A stretch of DNA of 64,000 nucleotides from Marthasterias glacialis (lineage: Eukaryota > Echinodermata > Asteroidea > Forcipulatida > Asteriidae): the NCBI GenBank assembly GCA_911728455.2, contig OU452225.1, positions 13,242,731 through 13,306,730 on the forward strand. The letters are read 5' to 3'. Both the position numbers and the translations under genes were made by a program. Shown here piece by piece: positions 1 to 12,190 of the stretch. The notes beneath the pieces were generated by a model. That model made no database searches, was not told the origin of the DNA, and saw only the letters and a program-made list of their open reading frames with translations. The number at the start of each line of letters is the position of its first letter. Within the stretch, counting starts at the first letter, position 1.

Positions 1-879
1 CAGAGCATAGAGAAAGGACCACAGATGGTCAGATTGAGCACAGAGAAACGGATTGAAGGAGGGTCCTAGTAAACCGCCCAAAGGAGTTAGCGTTAACTGT
101 TCTGTATGATTGGTCATGATAAATATTTTTTACATGCAAGAGACTTGTCCACCAAAACCCGATTTTGTATTTCGATTTATCAAATCGAAATAAGTAGGAA
201 TGACTTGCACAAAATACCTGACAAAACAGAAATCCTTTTTTTTTTTTTCGAAAATGTGACAACATTTTAATTTTGATGACTTTACAGGTTTGATGTATTG
301 CGTACAATGTGTCTTTATTGAAAATGAAATGAATTTGTTCTTCCAATACCAATGATGTATACATTGCACAGTCTTGTATCTAACATTTTGAAGTCAACTC
401 ATTGACTGTTAAATGGGAAGTGAAGTAATTCGGTAATTGTTGTACTCCCTCGTGGCCGATCTAGTATGGGAGACTCTGGCACAAACTGCTCAGTTTACAA
501 AAGGATGACCATGTCGACGACACAAAAAGACCTCCGGTATGTCTTGTGCGGTGTCTCGGCCAATTGTTGTGGGTCTCTAAGCTCTTGGAGTCCCGGGGAG
601 ATGTCTGTCCACGTCGGATCCACCAAGTTGCATCCGATGCATTTATTGTTATCGTGTCTAGAATTGAATACTCTTTGTTACCGTTTTCATACTTATGTAA
701 AACAAAATTGCTGGAATTACCCCCCCCCTCTCAATTTTTAGGTATTTACTTTGAAACATTGAAGTTTCTGAGTCATATAATCCTAAGTATAACCCTAATA
801 ATTTATAAATTTCTTTTTTTCGTTTTTCTTTTGACAAGACTTGACACATATTTCCATGAAGTTTGCTTGGGTTGTTTTT
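1..879. other. No recognisable feature
   Basis: Unique-looking AT-rich sequence with a T12 run near 237-248. Overlapping short frames on both strands are unremarkable. Confidence 0.5.
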
Positions 880-899
880 AAGACAAATCGTGGGATATT

Positions 900-1060
900 C
901 TATAATTTGACCTCAACGTTTCTGCCGTGTGCTTAGACCCGTTATCAGACTCTTTGGTCTTTCCACCTTATAGTCCACGGAAGAAGGACATTCTTTCTCC
1001 CTGTTCAGTCGAAACATTGAGAATAAACAATTACCAGTTCTTTTCAGAGTCACCTTCAAG
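900..1060 (+). repeat. Possible decayed Penelope-like/hammerhead-type repeat end
   Basis: The stretch has GGAAGAAGGA (978-987), then GTCGAAACATTGAGAATAAA (1008-1027). It recalls the CTGAAGAAG...GAAACGTT...AATAAA tails of Penelope-like retroelements, whose ends carry hammerhead motifs. The CTGA(N)GA box is not intact, so any ribozyme is broken. This is a resemblance from memory only. Confidence 0.25.
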
Positions 1061-1075
1061 TCTCATCAGAAAAGT

Positions 1076-4000
1076 ACAATGTACATATCATTAAAAAAAA
1101 AACAGTTCATGTCCATGCAGAGATAATTATTCCTATATTTTCACAGGTTGGGATATGTTTTGTGAATACGTTTTGAATGAATGTTCTCTCCTTTTTACCC
1201 AATAAAAAGATTGCTGTATAAAAAAAAGTAAAAAAAAAAAAAGCACCGTGGGTGTTTCTCGGTGTGGTTGGGGTTTAGTTCGGTAGCCCTCGTGCCCCCC
1301 AGACACGGTTCGATCGACAAGGCCCTATAGCAACACGGACTAATCGATTTGAAGTATTGTCACCAGCTAAACGACTGGAGATCAAAGATAATAGTGTGTC
1401 AATATCTCAATGAAAAGACCTTGGTGTCAGGACAAAGTGTTTGCTTTTGACGGTTGGAGAATTAAACACATCTCCAGTATAAACGGTTTGACTGTTTCAA
1501 TAAAAGTGGGCTCGTGATAAATGGCCACTGGATAGACATGGGTGCGGCCATCTTGTTTTCCACCATTCAGTCCAATGTAGCTGAATCGAGGCTTGCAGGA
1601 TAAAATAGTCTGGTCCTTTCAGAATGAGAGCTGTCGTTGCCATTGCGTGTAGTGTACAGGGAACTTGGCATGGCCACACAAGGATAAAAGGCTATTGGGA
1701 GGGTGACTTTCCTTCTCCATGATGCTACAAGTAACTGATATCTGTAGACATGGATATGAAGCTATCGATACCATAGCTTGATGTTACATGGTTTGGGGGC
1801 GGTGCTGGGTCCGGGTGGTGTGTGTGTGTGGGGGGGGGGGGGGCGCACACACATCGAGGTAGACAATAACGCTTAAAATTAAGAGGTGCCAAAATAATGT
1901 AACAGCGTTTATGTAAGCCTAAAGTCATGGAAGACACGATGTCCCCAAATATTAATGCTAACCAACATTATATTACTACAGTTTTTCCCCTAGTAACCCG
2001 TATGCAAAAATAAACCACCACCGACTATGTACACAACCAAGCCAGCCTTTGGCCGTCATGTAAAACGCTTCCTGTTCTTATGAGCCCGTTTTAAAGGGTG
2101 CCTCCTTTGAGCTTTTTTTTTTATTATTCCTGTGTCAAAATCCCCAATTCTCCAATAGAAATGTCAGGAATTGCGAATGTTTTGTCACAATGACCCCAAC
2201 GTTTGTTTGTTTGTCATCGATTAGTTTTGCAGACACCAGTCGCGTTTTTGATATGAATCAACAGACCGTGTATCCATATATAATGGTGATTTACAAAGTT
2301 CAGTTTTTTTCCAGAAATAACTAAAAACGAGACTTGTTTACCAAAAATATTTGCAAGTCTGCAAGGTGTTGGCATTTTGTCAAATTTTGCGTTACTGCAT
2401 TTCTAAAGAAAAAAAAAATAGAAAAAATGAGAGAGAGAGTGTATATAATATAGCTTTCGAACGCTAGGTTTTCCTGGTGGTTGAAAACATCACTTGAAAA
2501 GGCTGAGGCACAAGAACGTCCCATTACACATGTTACAAAGTCCGACCATCTTGGTTTTGTTCTACCCCAAGTGTAATCAAAGCGAGGCTGAATGGGCGAA
2601 TAGTCTGGTACCTTTTAGGTATAACGGGCACCAGTATTCTTGCTACTGTTTCCTACACAGGGAACATGGCAACAATGATGGTAGAATGACATAAATCAAT
2701 CTGTTTGATCACAGACATTGTTGGGCCATCTTAGAACGGCATTACTATTGCCCGGTGGCAGAAGGAAGGTCGTAAAAGCATCAGTTAAAGTGCAATACAT
2801 TGTTTTGGGTTTCGAGAAAACTAAGTTGGAATGTTTTTTTTCCAGTTCTTAATCATTTTTAGACAATGTACACAATTTGAATTCAATTCATGAATAGAAC
2901 TTGAAGTTACTTGGGAGGAATTCTAGCAGATACAGTGGTGTCTTTTTAAAAAAGCCCAGCGACGTAGCCGTGGGGGCCCAGAGGCAGGCGTAGGGGGCAC
3001 ATTCCCCCAAATTGTGCAGTCACCCTCTCCCCCGCCGGTGCACACTCGAACAATACAGATACAAGTAGTGCATTAAAAAACATGGCCCCTACACGCCCCC
3101 AACACGCACATGCTGAAAAACATACTCCCCTATTCCACCCCACCCCACCCCACCCCAGGTGTGATAATAATGTTGCACAGGAACAAGGCGTGCCTGGCAG
3201 AAGGGCGTTAGAAAATTCAGCCTTCCGCCGGGTACCCGAAGTGAACTTCTAATCATTTTAGAGTCTAATAATTGTAACACAGCTCTATGATTATAGATAG
3301 TGGTAGTATACCATTACGTATTTGAGTGGAAAAACGCAACAGAAAATTACGGGTTTTTTTAATGCACGATGGAGGAAATGCATTTTTCCTTGATTAAGTA
3401 TCATATAATGGAATGACATTATACATTATGTTGTATCATTACGCGCTGATATTAAGTGATAGATCATAGTTCCAATCGTGCGTGACTGTCTCATCCCACA
3501 GACGGGAAATATTCCCCACTGTAAATGAATGATTTTCCAAAGTGAAAATAACCAGATGGCATAACGTTGACATACAAGTCTCCTCGTATCAATGACGAAC
3601 TGTTTTTATCTTTTAGTGATTTTGACTAACTTCAAACCCATAACAATTACGTATGTTTTTTTTTGCTCAACGTCTTCATGGTTTGTTCCTGTGTTGCTTG
3701 TGATGGGTACACGGAGCAACACAAAACTGACAATATTATATTGGTATTAATTCTTATATGAATTTTTTTCTCCAAACGAACTGAGGTGTCCTCCCTCTTG
3801 AAGTCACACTTATTTAATGTTGCATCAACCTATAGCATAGATTAAGGTATTCATCTTTGACGTTTAAAAATGCGCGTGGACGTGGTTGCGCTTCGAAAAC
3901 CTAGCGATGGGATGTTTGGAATTTGTAGGCGTGCATAAATAATTATGAGTTGTTAGTATTTGATTATTTCCCAGTTTCGTTTTCACTTTTGTAAGTCCTT

Positions 4001-4307
4001 ATCCGTGGGGGGGGGGGGTGTTGGCTCATAAATCAAAAGCTGCAGGGGGCATGGAGGTATCCTCCATAATGCAATGCACACCATAAATCCGAAATCCTAA
4101 TTTAGTTTTGGATGTTGTTTTAATCCGGATGCTGATTTGATCAGTATTTTGTATATTACGTCGCCTGTCATCACATTATGTGAGGTCACGTTCTATGCGC
4201 ACTCGTGTGTGTTCTGTGTTGAAACATAAAGTCAGCTTTGATGCTAGAGCTCCACAGGCCTGCATTATGTACGCTACCACATCACGACAACAATATATTA
4301 CCAATCT
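1076..4307. other. Non-coding stretch with simple repeats
   Basis: Contains a (GT)n-G13 tract at 1817-1843, ending in CGCACACAC so that it can fold on itself, a (CACCC)n run at 3136-3158, a G-tract at 4008-4018, and a fragment of the GGTACC dispersed family around 2540-2690. No gene seen. Confidence 0.5.
2540..2690 (+). repeat. GGTACC-family dispersed repeat copy
   Basis: Contains AGTCTGGTACCTTTTAGGTA followed by ATAACGGGCACCAGTATTCT. It is the reverse complement of the family seen at 27390-27620, which has AAAAAGGTACCAGACTGTTT. Related fragments lie at 4990-5085, 14200-14260, 45530-45570, 50505-50600 and 54450-54600. Function and class unknown. Confidence 0.55.
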
Positions 4308-4703
4308 TTAAAGGGTCTGTATACGTTTGGTAATGACTCTGAAAATTTATGGCAATAATAACTCACTTGGTAAGAAGTACACCAGCTTTGGATAGTATAA
4401 TGCATTTTGAGAAACGTTTCACTTCGAAGTACTGCAGTTATGGAAAAATACATCACTTTTTATCCCACCAAAATTTGAATCTGAGAAGCGTTATGGCCGT
4501 AACGCTTCTCAGAATGTGTATTCCAATGACGGATACTTCTTCTGCGTGAACACAACCGCTCCAGATTTTTGGTGATATCTCAAAAACGCTGCCACCTTTT
4601 GTACTGAAATTTACACAGGTTAGTTGTATGGCATATATCTACAATTATATAGCATTAAGGCAAATGTACGGTTCCAAAAACCAAAGGTATACTTTGCCTT
4701 TAA
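4308..4703. mobile_element. TTAA-flanked MITE, family B
   Basis: Starts TTAAAGGGTCTGTATACGTT and ends CAAAGGTATACTTTGCCT-TTAA, so it has inverted ends and a TTAA at each side (4308-4311, 4700-4703). This is typical of piggyBac- or Kolobok-type non-autonomous elements. At its centre is a 13-bp perfect hairpin (4481-4493 with 4500-4512). A relative is at 60374-60795. Confidence 0.7.
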
Positions 4704-6205
4704 AGGCATGGCACATCATCTAGGATTTAGAAACTTAGTATCAAATAAGCGTCTGGAACTTAAAGTTAAATTGTATAAAGTATAAATAACTTGACAAATT
4801 CCTGTAAAAAACCGCTCTCATCTTTGCAAAATATTTACGACCAAAATCTGTATAAGACACTGATTGATTTTGTTGAAAACATTAACTAGGCCTCGATTTC
4901 ACCAACAATTACAAACGGTCTTATATATAAGTAGCTAATGCATCGATCTTAATTGCTTAGCTGTACGGTGCGTTAAGAACACACATCTACCAAAAAGAGG
5001 CCAGAATATTTCTTCTGTCAGCCTCGTTTTGAATACATTAATTTGAATAGTAGAAAAACAAGATCACAGCGTCATATATCTATGGTAATTTAAACTTAGT
5101 GAGAACTTATCTGCTGTACATTAGCTTATAAGTGCCTTGTGCCTTTTATAACCCATGGTGTGGGAATTCTTATAGGATTTAAACTAATATTACATCTGCT
5201 CTGATGAAACAACCATACTGAATCGTGTGCAGTGCCTTTAACGTATACCGTCACTGGAAACTTTATCTCAGTGGCATAATGCAATCATGGCGCTCAGCCC
5301 CCGGTGAAACCTGACGTGTTATTGAATGTAACTTGGTTTACCCCTGGGGACGAGGATCTACCTGCAACATTATCGATATGTACGAGTCTGGTACCCCGCC
5401 TCACCGACCCTTCTTTTACACACGTATACAAAGTCATCGCCAATTTATTCATCAATCACAGTCGCTCACTCGCTTTGCATGCCGAACATTACTCGAATTC
5501 TGCTATTGGACTCGGTGGAATCCTCCAGATAAATATACACGCCGATTTTGTTTTCCCGCCCGCCGCAAACATTGAGGTCGTGAATAAGCGGCAGACTGAA
5601 CTTAGTGCTGGATATCTTCTAAAAGATAATTACAATGGTCATTATCTTAAATGGGATTCACAAGTCTTTATGGCCGTTCGGTGAAATAATTCATAGGCTT
5701 CCATCAATAATTAAAGACGCTGTTTGGATAGAAGATAATGTACACCGGGTGAAACTCATTAAATAAGTCAAAGTGCATGTACACACTCTTCATGCGTCTT
5801 CAAAATTATCTTGAAAACGAGAGTGATTTATTAAGTTTGTGTCTTCTCGAATTTGTTTGCACATATTCAGCAAAGTCGGTATAAAGAAATAACGGTCTAT
5901 GTTGTTTGGTTTGGGAATAATACATTCATTCCGATCCTCTTTAAGTTAGAAATAAATAGGTATGCCATACAACTATAACCTGTAGAATTTCATTATTGTT
6001 TTGAAAGTGATTTTGATAATGTTTTTGTTTTTTGTGCTTATTTTGACGTGGCACATCAAATTAAGAACTGATTGCTGTGGAATAGTTTTGTGTCGTATGT
6101 GGGAATTGTTTTTTCCCGAGAAATTGGTACCGGTAAGGTGCTTATATTTAGAGATTAAGAATTCTTGAGGATTTTTTCCATTATCGATGATGTTTCATAA
6201 CTTTC
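4704..6205. other. No gene supported
   Basis: Holds a GGTACC-family fragment (4990-5085) and a 126-codon frame (5304-5684) that overlaps another open frame and shows no recognisable domain. Confidence 0.5.
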
Positions 6206-6455
6206 ATTAGCCTTTTTGAGGTATGGCGGACACTATAGGAGTGCACTATTTGGTTTGGGTGTATACAGACAAATTTACCCAAACCAAATAGTGTCCACTA
6301 TCTCAAAATAGCTCGTAATGTGTCCACCATTTTTATATATGGTGGACACATTACCAGGGCACTAATTGGATTGGGTAAATTTGTCTGTATACACAAAACC
6401 AAAACAGTGCACTCCTATTTTTTTAGTGTCCGCCATACTCCCCAAAAAAGCTAAT
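6206..6455. mobile_element. 250-bp nested fold-back MITE
   Basis: Terminal inverted repeats ATTAGCCTTTTTGAGGTATG / rc of CATACTCCCCAAAAAAGCTA, followed by long matching arms (GGCGGACACT..., GTGCACT..., ACAAATTTACCCAA). Inside sit two more hairpins: 6244-6293 (CACTATTTGGTTTGGGT arms) and 6318-6352 (AATGTGTCCACCAT arms). No coding capacity and no clear target duplication. Confidence 0.75.
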
Positions 6456-7239
6456 TATAGTGTCTCTGGCTAATGTCCAACTTGTAAAAAAAAACCAGTT
6501 TTGCCATGAGAGGCTCCTTCGAGATGTCACGAAGGCTATAAAAAAAAGTGACGTGACCTCCCGAAAGTTCCGGTGACTCAAGTAGATTTCCTATCGTTAT
6601 GGCAGCAATCTCTTCATCTGTTAAAGGTGTGCCATCGGGATGTAGTGACTGTGAACCTTTTTCAATGGGTCTTTACACCTTTCGCCATTATGACGTCACA
6701 AGTACGTCATGCTTACGTCAGTGGGTCTCGGTGACGTTGTTCACACAGTGGCATGTCATTTTGCGAATTCTGACTCCGGCGTCTACTTCGATCCCGTCCG
6801 CCATTTTGAAAGCATGGTGTCTAAACCTCAAAATGGCGGCTGGTTGTGGCACGAACAGATGGCCTCAGTTAGTTGAAACTGTGCGTTTAAAATTAAGAAA
6901 TCGTGCTGCCATTTAACGTCAGGATTGGGCCGAACTTATGAGAACATACAATACACAGCTATGACAACGGATACAATTATAGACCCTTTGTATGGAAGTA
7001 TATAGGTACAGTTTTTAAACAAAACGAAGGTAGTTTTGCGTCGCGGTTGGAACATGACCAGATCCTATAATTTCGAAAGGCTTTCACGGCAGTCATGCAG
7101 GCCTAATTGCTAAAGAAGTTAGTTAGCTGAGCTTGTATTTTGATGTACTTCTCCCTAGCATTTTAGCCTGTTGGCATATCTAAGCTGTATTCTAAAGCTG
7201 TATAACCCAAAGTCCCAGGCTCTGTTGCTAGTAGAAGTT

Positions 7240-7406
7240 CACTGCAAAACTTGGGTGTTAAATTGATTCTCTTGGTATCTATAATGTGACAACACCGACA
7301 TGGTGTTGATATTACCAACAATAAAGCAATGGGGATAACTAACACCACGTCGGTGTTGTCACATTCCATGCAAGTTAATCAATTTAACACCCCAGTTTTT
7401 GCAGTG
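7240..7406. mobile_element. Fold-back MITE, 167 bp
   Basis: Ends CACTGCAAAACTTGGGTG and CCCCAGTTTTTGCAGTG are imperfect inverted repeats (about 29 bp in all). An inner pair, AATGTGACAACACCGAC (7283) and GTCGGTGTTGTCACATT (to 7364), makes the whole unit nearly palindromic. Confidence 0.75.
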
Positions 7407-7623
7407 TTGTTATTGGTGACAGTTTTGCATTTATGACATACATAGTGTAGTAACGTCTTCGATGGTTATAGAATGCTCATCCTTCTAACGTGTCTTGAAT
7501 GTTGATACGTCATTTTTCGAGATCGTAGATGATGTGGGGAAATCTACACAACGCATTTGAAATACTACAAGCTTGTATTAACATGGTACGACCGGTTCGT
7601 ATACGGTACTTTTGTGACGTATT

Positions 7624-7857
7624 ATACTCTAAAATCTCCCGCGTCAGAATTGACCCGGATTCCGTGTCCCGGGGGCTTGACCCATTTCTGGGTCAGGCTG
7701 ACTAGGAAACTCGTTAAAAAGTAGGGATTTTTTGACTCGAATTATGCGTCAGTTTGACACAGTTTCGGGTTAGTTTGACACAGATTCCGGGTCATACTGA
7801 CTCAGAAATGGGTCAGGCCACCCTGAGATGCGGAATCCGGGTCAATTTTGAGTGTAG
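7624..7857. mobile_element. Fold-back MITE, ~234 bp
   Basis: Left ATTGACCCGGATTCC and right GGAATCCGGGTCAAT are perfect inverted repeats, flanked by TACTCTAAAA / TTTTGAGTGTA. Inner arms GACCCATTTCTGGGTCAGGC and ACTCAGAAATGGGTCAGGC also pair. An 11-bp insertion near 7637-7647 interrupts the left arm. Confidence 0.7.
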
Positions 7858-9898
7858 TTGAATCTGGACGGAAACTGCAAATAAATGTTCCACACCGTCG
7901 TGCGTCTCTTCATCATACGCTTCCGAAAGAAATGCGTCACTGCTTACGCATAGGTTCAATACGACCTGAATGTATCATTTTGTTTTAAAACCGCTTTAAG
8001 ATCATTGCTTGTCCCTGACAAACTTAAAATTCGAACAGTGCGCAAATGGTATCCTCCAAAAGCATCCGTTTCTTGGAAAACGAGCCGTGACCGGGGACGA
8101 GGCAACAAACTCATTTTAATCCACGTGTTTCCCAAGGGTGATGACCTCGTTCCAAGGGGATTTTGCCTGAGGAGTTACACGCTGAATTTCACGTCCATGT
8201 AAAGACGCGAAATCGAAAGGCATGATGGCATCGCTGAAAGGGGCTTACGGAAGGTTCTAAATCTTGCCCCGGTGTTTTCTTTGACACGTCAGGATGAGGC
8301 TATTGGCTTAAAGGTCGTCTGAGAAGCAGGTCGACCAACACACCGCCGGCACATAATACACCAAAGGACGATGCAGTTATATCCATCTTCGTCACATCCT
8401 AAATGTTTATTGAGAGTAATGTCTACTACGATGCTGTATTCATTAAAGCAATCAGGGTCAGATTATATCACCCCTATATACAGGCCCACATTTAGAACAG
8501 CAGAAAACCAAAATGGCGTCAACGTGACCAAGGTGTGGCATCATGTCGAGGGCATTGTATAGAGCGAAGTGGTGGATCTGGAACGGGCGCATGTCTTACC
8601 CACAACCAGTTGAGTTTTTTTCATAAATGAGCTTGTATAGTGAAAAGGTAAATAGTGCAACTTCCTGGCTTTTAAGTAGGAAACTACTAGGAGGAGTCGT
8701 GCAGAAGTTGATGGCACAAACAAGTACGAGAAATCAAGTCTGTTTTTGAGGTACGGTTAGATGTTACATGTCGTGTGTTTAAGTTTATAACCGTATCAAG
8801 GACCTTGAATGTCATCATTCATCATAAAGATGAACGCATGAAGATATTGCTTATTGATTTTACCAAATGTGAAAGCGCATTCGGGTTCGCACCGCTTTAA
8901 TCGATAGATCATTCTCACTGCGAAATCAATTTCTTGACACAAGCAATTCTTTCCCGCCGCATTTAAAGATGTGACAGACTTGTCAGACTATTAACTTATA
9001 TGCTGTTCGACATCTGCATGCGGACTCCATTAGTCCCCAAACCAGCGGGGAGCTCGCCCAGGCTAAAAATAGCATCTGTATTGGCGGGAAACAGGGCTAG
9101 TATGCAGAACGAGTGTAGTTTTCCCTCCTGGCGTTCTATTATAGGAACGGCCTCCTATAATATCGTGCACGCCAGTAGAGTGCCACGTTAATACTTTATA
9201 GCAGTATTACCGTTACTATTCCGGTCAAGCTGAACCAGCAATCGATTTATGTTTAAACCGCAATAACTTGGACCGACGGCCGTTTTCGGTTTGGATGGGA
9301 TCTGTAACTAAAGACAAAGGGGAATGTTATACGACATGGGTTTGAAGCGTACTTGGGACCAACGTCTCTTCTGGGCATGCCCTACAACCAGATAGGAACC
9401 AGGCGGCATATTTCGTTTATATAATAATTACAAAATAATGCTCGCTAATTAACCGTAAAAGAATTTCAACGGGCATAAAGTACGGTATTTCTCAAGATTT
9501 GTAGAATTTGGAAAAGTAAGCTTAGGATGTCTGGTGCCCTCAGGCACAATATCCTTTTGAACGTCAAGTTGTTTCACACTTACTATATTATTCCAAGCTG
9601 AAATTAAATTTTCCCATGATGTAGCGAATGCCACAAACGATAAACCAGTAGGCCCTAAAACCAATATTGTTTTGTCCTTTGCCGTTTTACAGTGTAAAAC
9701 ATTTTCAAGTACAATGTTTTGTTTGCCAAATAAACAACAAAAATCATTTTGCGTCCATGTTTATTTGTACAGCGATCACATCTTCCGTAACGACACAAAG
9801 TCCAAGTGGTATAAATGACCTAAAACAATGTGACAAGTGCATCTATACAAATGATTAACACCTTGAAATATTTTGATATTTTTTCCAAATAAATTTTC

Positions 9899-9929
<31 letters not shown>

Positions 9930-11599
9930 TTTTTTTGCGTTCGAAAGAAATTATAATCCATAATCGAAACAAAATACGTTGATTCGACAGTCCGTGAATG
10001 ATCATGGGATTGGACAAAATTCTTGCTGTTTTCAAAATTCTTGCAAGACATTTTAACCATAATTTGCTTCTCTTCGCCTAGATGTATAAATGCGGATGTG
10101 TAGAGTGGTGGCGGCTCAAGTACCAGGTCCAAATTTCACACGAGCCTGTCAACAGACGTCCTGCTTTACGGAGCGGCCATTAGCAGAATTTCTATTTCAA
10201 AAACACTGCTAACAGTAAGCAAAAGGCACGCTAACTTGCCCTTGGCTTCTGTGAGCAGAAGAGTGACGCGACAATGCAAATCCATTGTAAACGCGCACAC
10301 GCGCTGTCAGATCTTCTCGGTCGTTTATGAAATACACTTTTGCTTAAGCACGTTTTTCTGCTGTAGTAATCACCAAAATGTGCTTTCTGGTAAACAGCTT
10401 TATGAAATTGGGCGCTGGTGACAGTGCCCATACGCGTGTGGTTTTATAGATTAAGATTTGTAGTTTTAACACGATTAGGGGAATGTTTTAAATTAAGTAG
10501 GTCTATGCCAAAATAAATGACAGAGATGTTGTCTGCATTTTGTATACATATTTTTTTTTCAACAACTGGTCAATGAAATAAATGACAATTTTGCAGGTTT
10601 GGATCTACCAATAATTATCTCTCAGTTCTCAAGTAATGTGAGAGTTGCTTACCTGTGGTCAACGGCGCGAGTTTTTCAAAATTTGGCTTTTACCTAAACA
10701 TGATATCAATAACTTAAACTATCAATGATTTGTCAAAAATTATCTTAGGAATGTGTCTCTAAGCCTTTTCCTCTGCCCAGGATAACACTATAATACAGGT
10801 TGTATAAGAGTAATAATAGCATCTGACCATGGTCACGAGGCACACGGGACCCCCGTTATTATCACCGTGCAACGGCTGGTGTTCAGCCGGGTCTGACGAG
10901 TTGTCCCTTCGGCGACGTCGGCGCTACGCTTCACGCTTCGATTCCGCCAACGAGCGGTCATTTTTGATTATGATTATGAGGTATATAATCTTAGGAAGAT
11001 GTGTCGCTCCTAGGTGCATCAGAATGACTTGGGTTGCCAAGAAAGCGTAAATTAATCTCAAGTACCTTAACTGTTATGTTTGAGTACATAATGATATGGA
11101 AGTGTTCTGATGAATTAAAGAACAATTTCAGGGTACTTCAAAAAGTAATAAATTATCACAAATTTACATATTCCATCATGATGAATTTTGTTAATTTTGT
11201 CGAGAAAAATTGGAGTTCAGTTCCCAAACGGGTTCATGAAGATAAGGCTTTCATACAGTATAGTACAGTACTATGTAAACCAAAACATGTGTCATCTGAT
11301 GATTCCTGATCTAACAGACACAATTAAGGGATGTTTATCTTTTGTGAAATTTCCCCCACTAATTTCAGCAGACATAATAAAAACAGCTTTATGCCCTGGG
11401 TTCATATTGGACGCGTATATTTTGTTGGTTTGCCGTAAACGAATTTAAGAGGTGAGACTTTCCTGCGTGTGTACGAATACCCTGAGTGATAAATTCAATT
11501 TTTGAAATGTGGCCTTCGCTCATTACTTGTAGACAATAAGCGTGACGGTTCCACGTGAGGAATTCAGGGAGTTAAAAATAATTGGAAATGACATTGCCA
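7858..11599. other. Intergenic, no gene recognised
   Basis: CpG-rich stretches (8040-8200, 9000-9300, 10840-10950) without a recognisable protein. A (TTTA)n microsatellite lies at 9899-9936. Confidence 0.5.
9899..9936 (+). repeat. (TTTA)n microsatellite
   Basis: About nine TTTA repeats ending in a T run. Confidence 0.95.
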
Positions 11600-11639
11600 G
11601 TTTCTACGCCAACCAACCATTCTGGCAGCATGAAGCCCC

Positions 11640-12190
11640 TGGGTGACATGTTACCACTCTCATAAACCAATTTTTTTGAAATAACAAGAGGAAATGGTGT
11701 AGGACTATAATAGCATGCAAGCGTTATTCCATTCCGTGAAGCCACTACTATCAGCTGGCATTTACCCAGCGTTGGCGACTGTAGCCTCTCCGTCATTTGT
11801 TTCGTGCATTGAAGCATTAGTGGAGTATAAGACGACATGTTACTACTCTTATCGACGTTGATTGTTAAACCATACACGTAGAGAGATGGCAGCCTCTCCG
11901 TTACACCATGGAGCAATAATCTAGTTTATTGCTCCATGGTTACACTGAAGGCGCCTGCCGACATGTTACCACTCCCTATACTAACCTACACATTGAATTG
12001 CTATTAACGTGGGTAATCAGCCACTCCCCTTGTGTATGCTTTATGCATTTCAATATTATTTTACGTCACTGGGACAACTTGTTAACTATACTGATATTTA
12101 AAAAAAAAAACAGTGTGTAAGGGTGTGGTGTAGGTTTCATCTATTGAAGCCACTGGCTGGCATGATGCCGCTCTTATCGTATTTCAGCGC
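11640..12190. repeat. Diverged GACATGTTAC-type repeat cluster
   Basis: GACATGTTACCACTC (about 11646), GACATGTTACTACTC (about 11833) and GACATGTTACCACTC (about 11949), then GCATGATGCCGCTCTTATCG (about 12161), recur at 115-210-bp spacing, with GTGAAGCCACTA / TTGAAGCCACTG also repeated. It looks like an old degenerate tandem array, now carrying a micro-element insertion at 11907. Confidence 0.5.
11900..11945. mobile_element. CATGGAG micro-element copy 1 with 7-bp duplication
   Basis: Element 11907-11938 (32 bp): CATGGAGCAATAA, a 6-bp centre, TTATTGCTCCATG; 13-bp arms. It is flanked on both sides by GTTACAC (11900-11906 and 11939-11945), a perfect 7-bp direct repeat. The implied empty site is CCGTTACACTGAAGG. 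Confidence 0.8.

Noticed and set aside
4050..4071. CATGGAGG-TAT-CCTCCAT palindrome
   Set aside because: The right terminus is not CATG and no 7-bp duplication flanks it.
5304..5684. 126-codon open frame (+)
   Set aside because: No recognisable domain, another frame is open over the same stretch, and no supporting splice or promoter signal.
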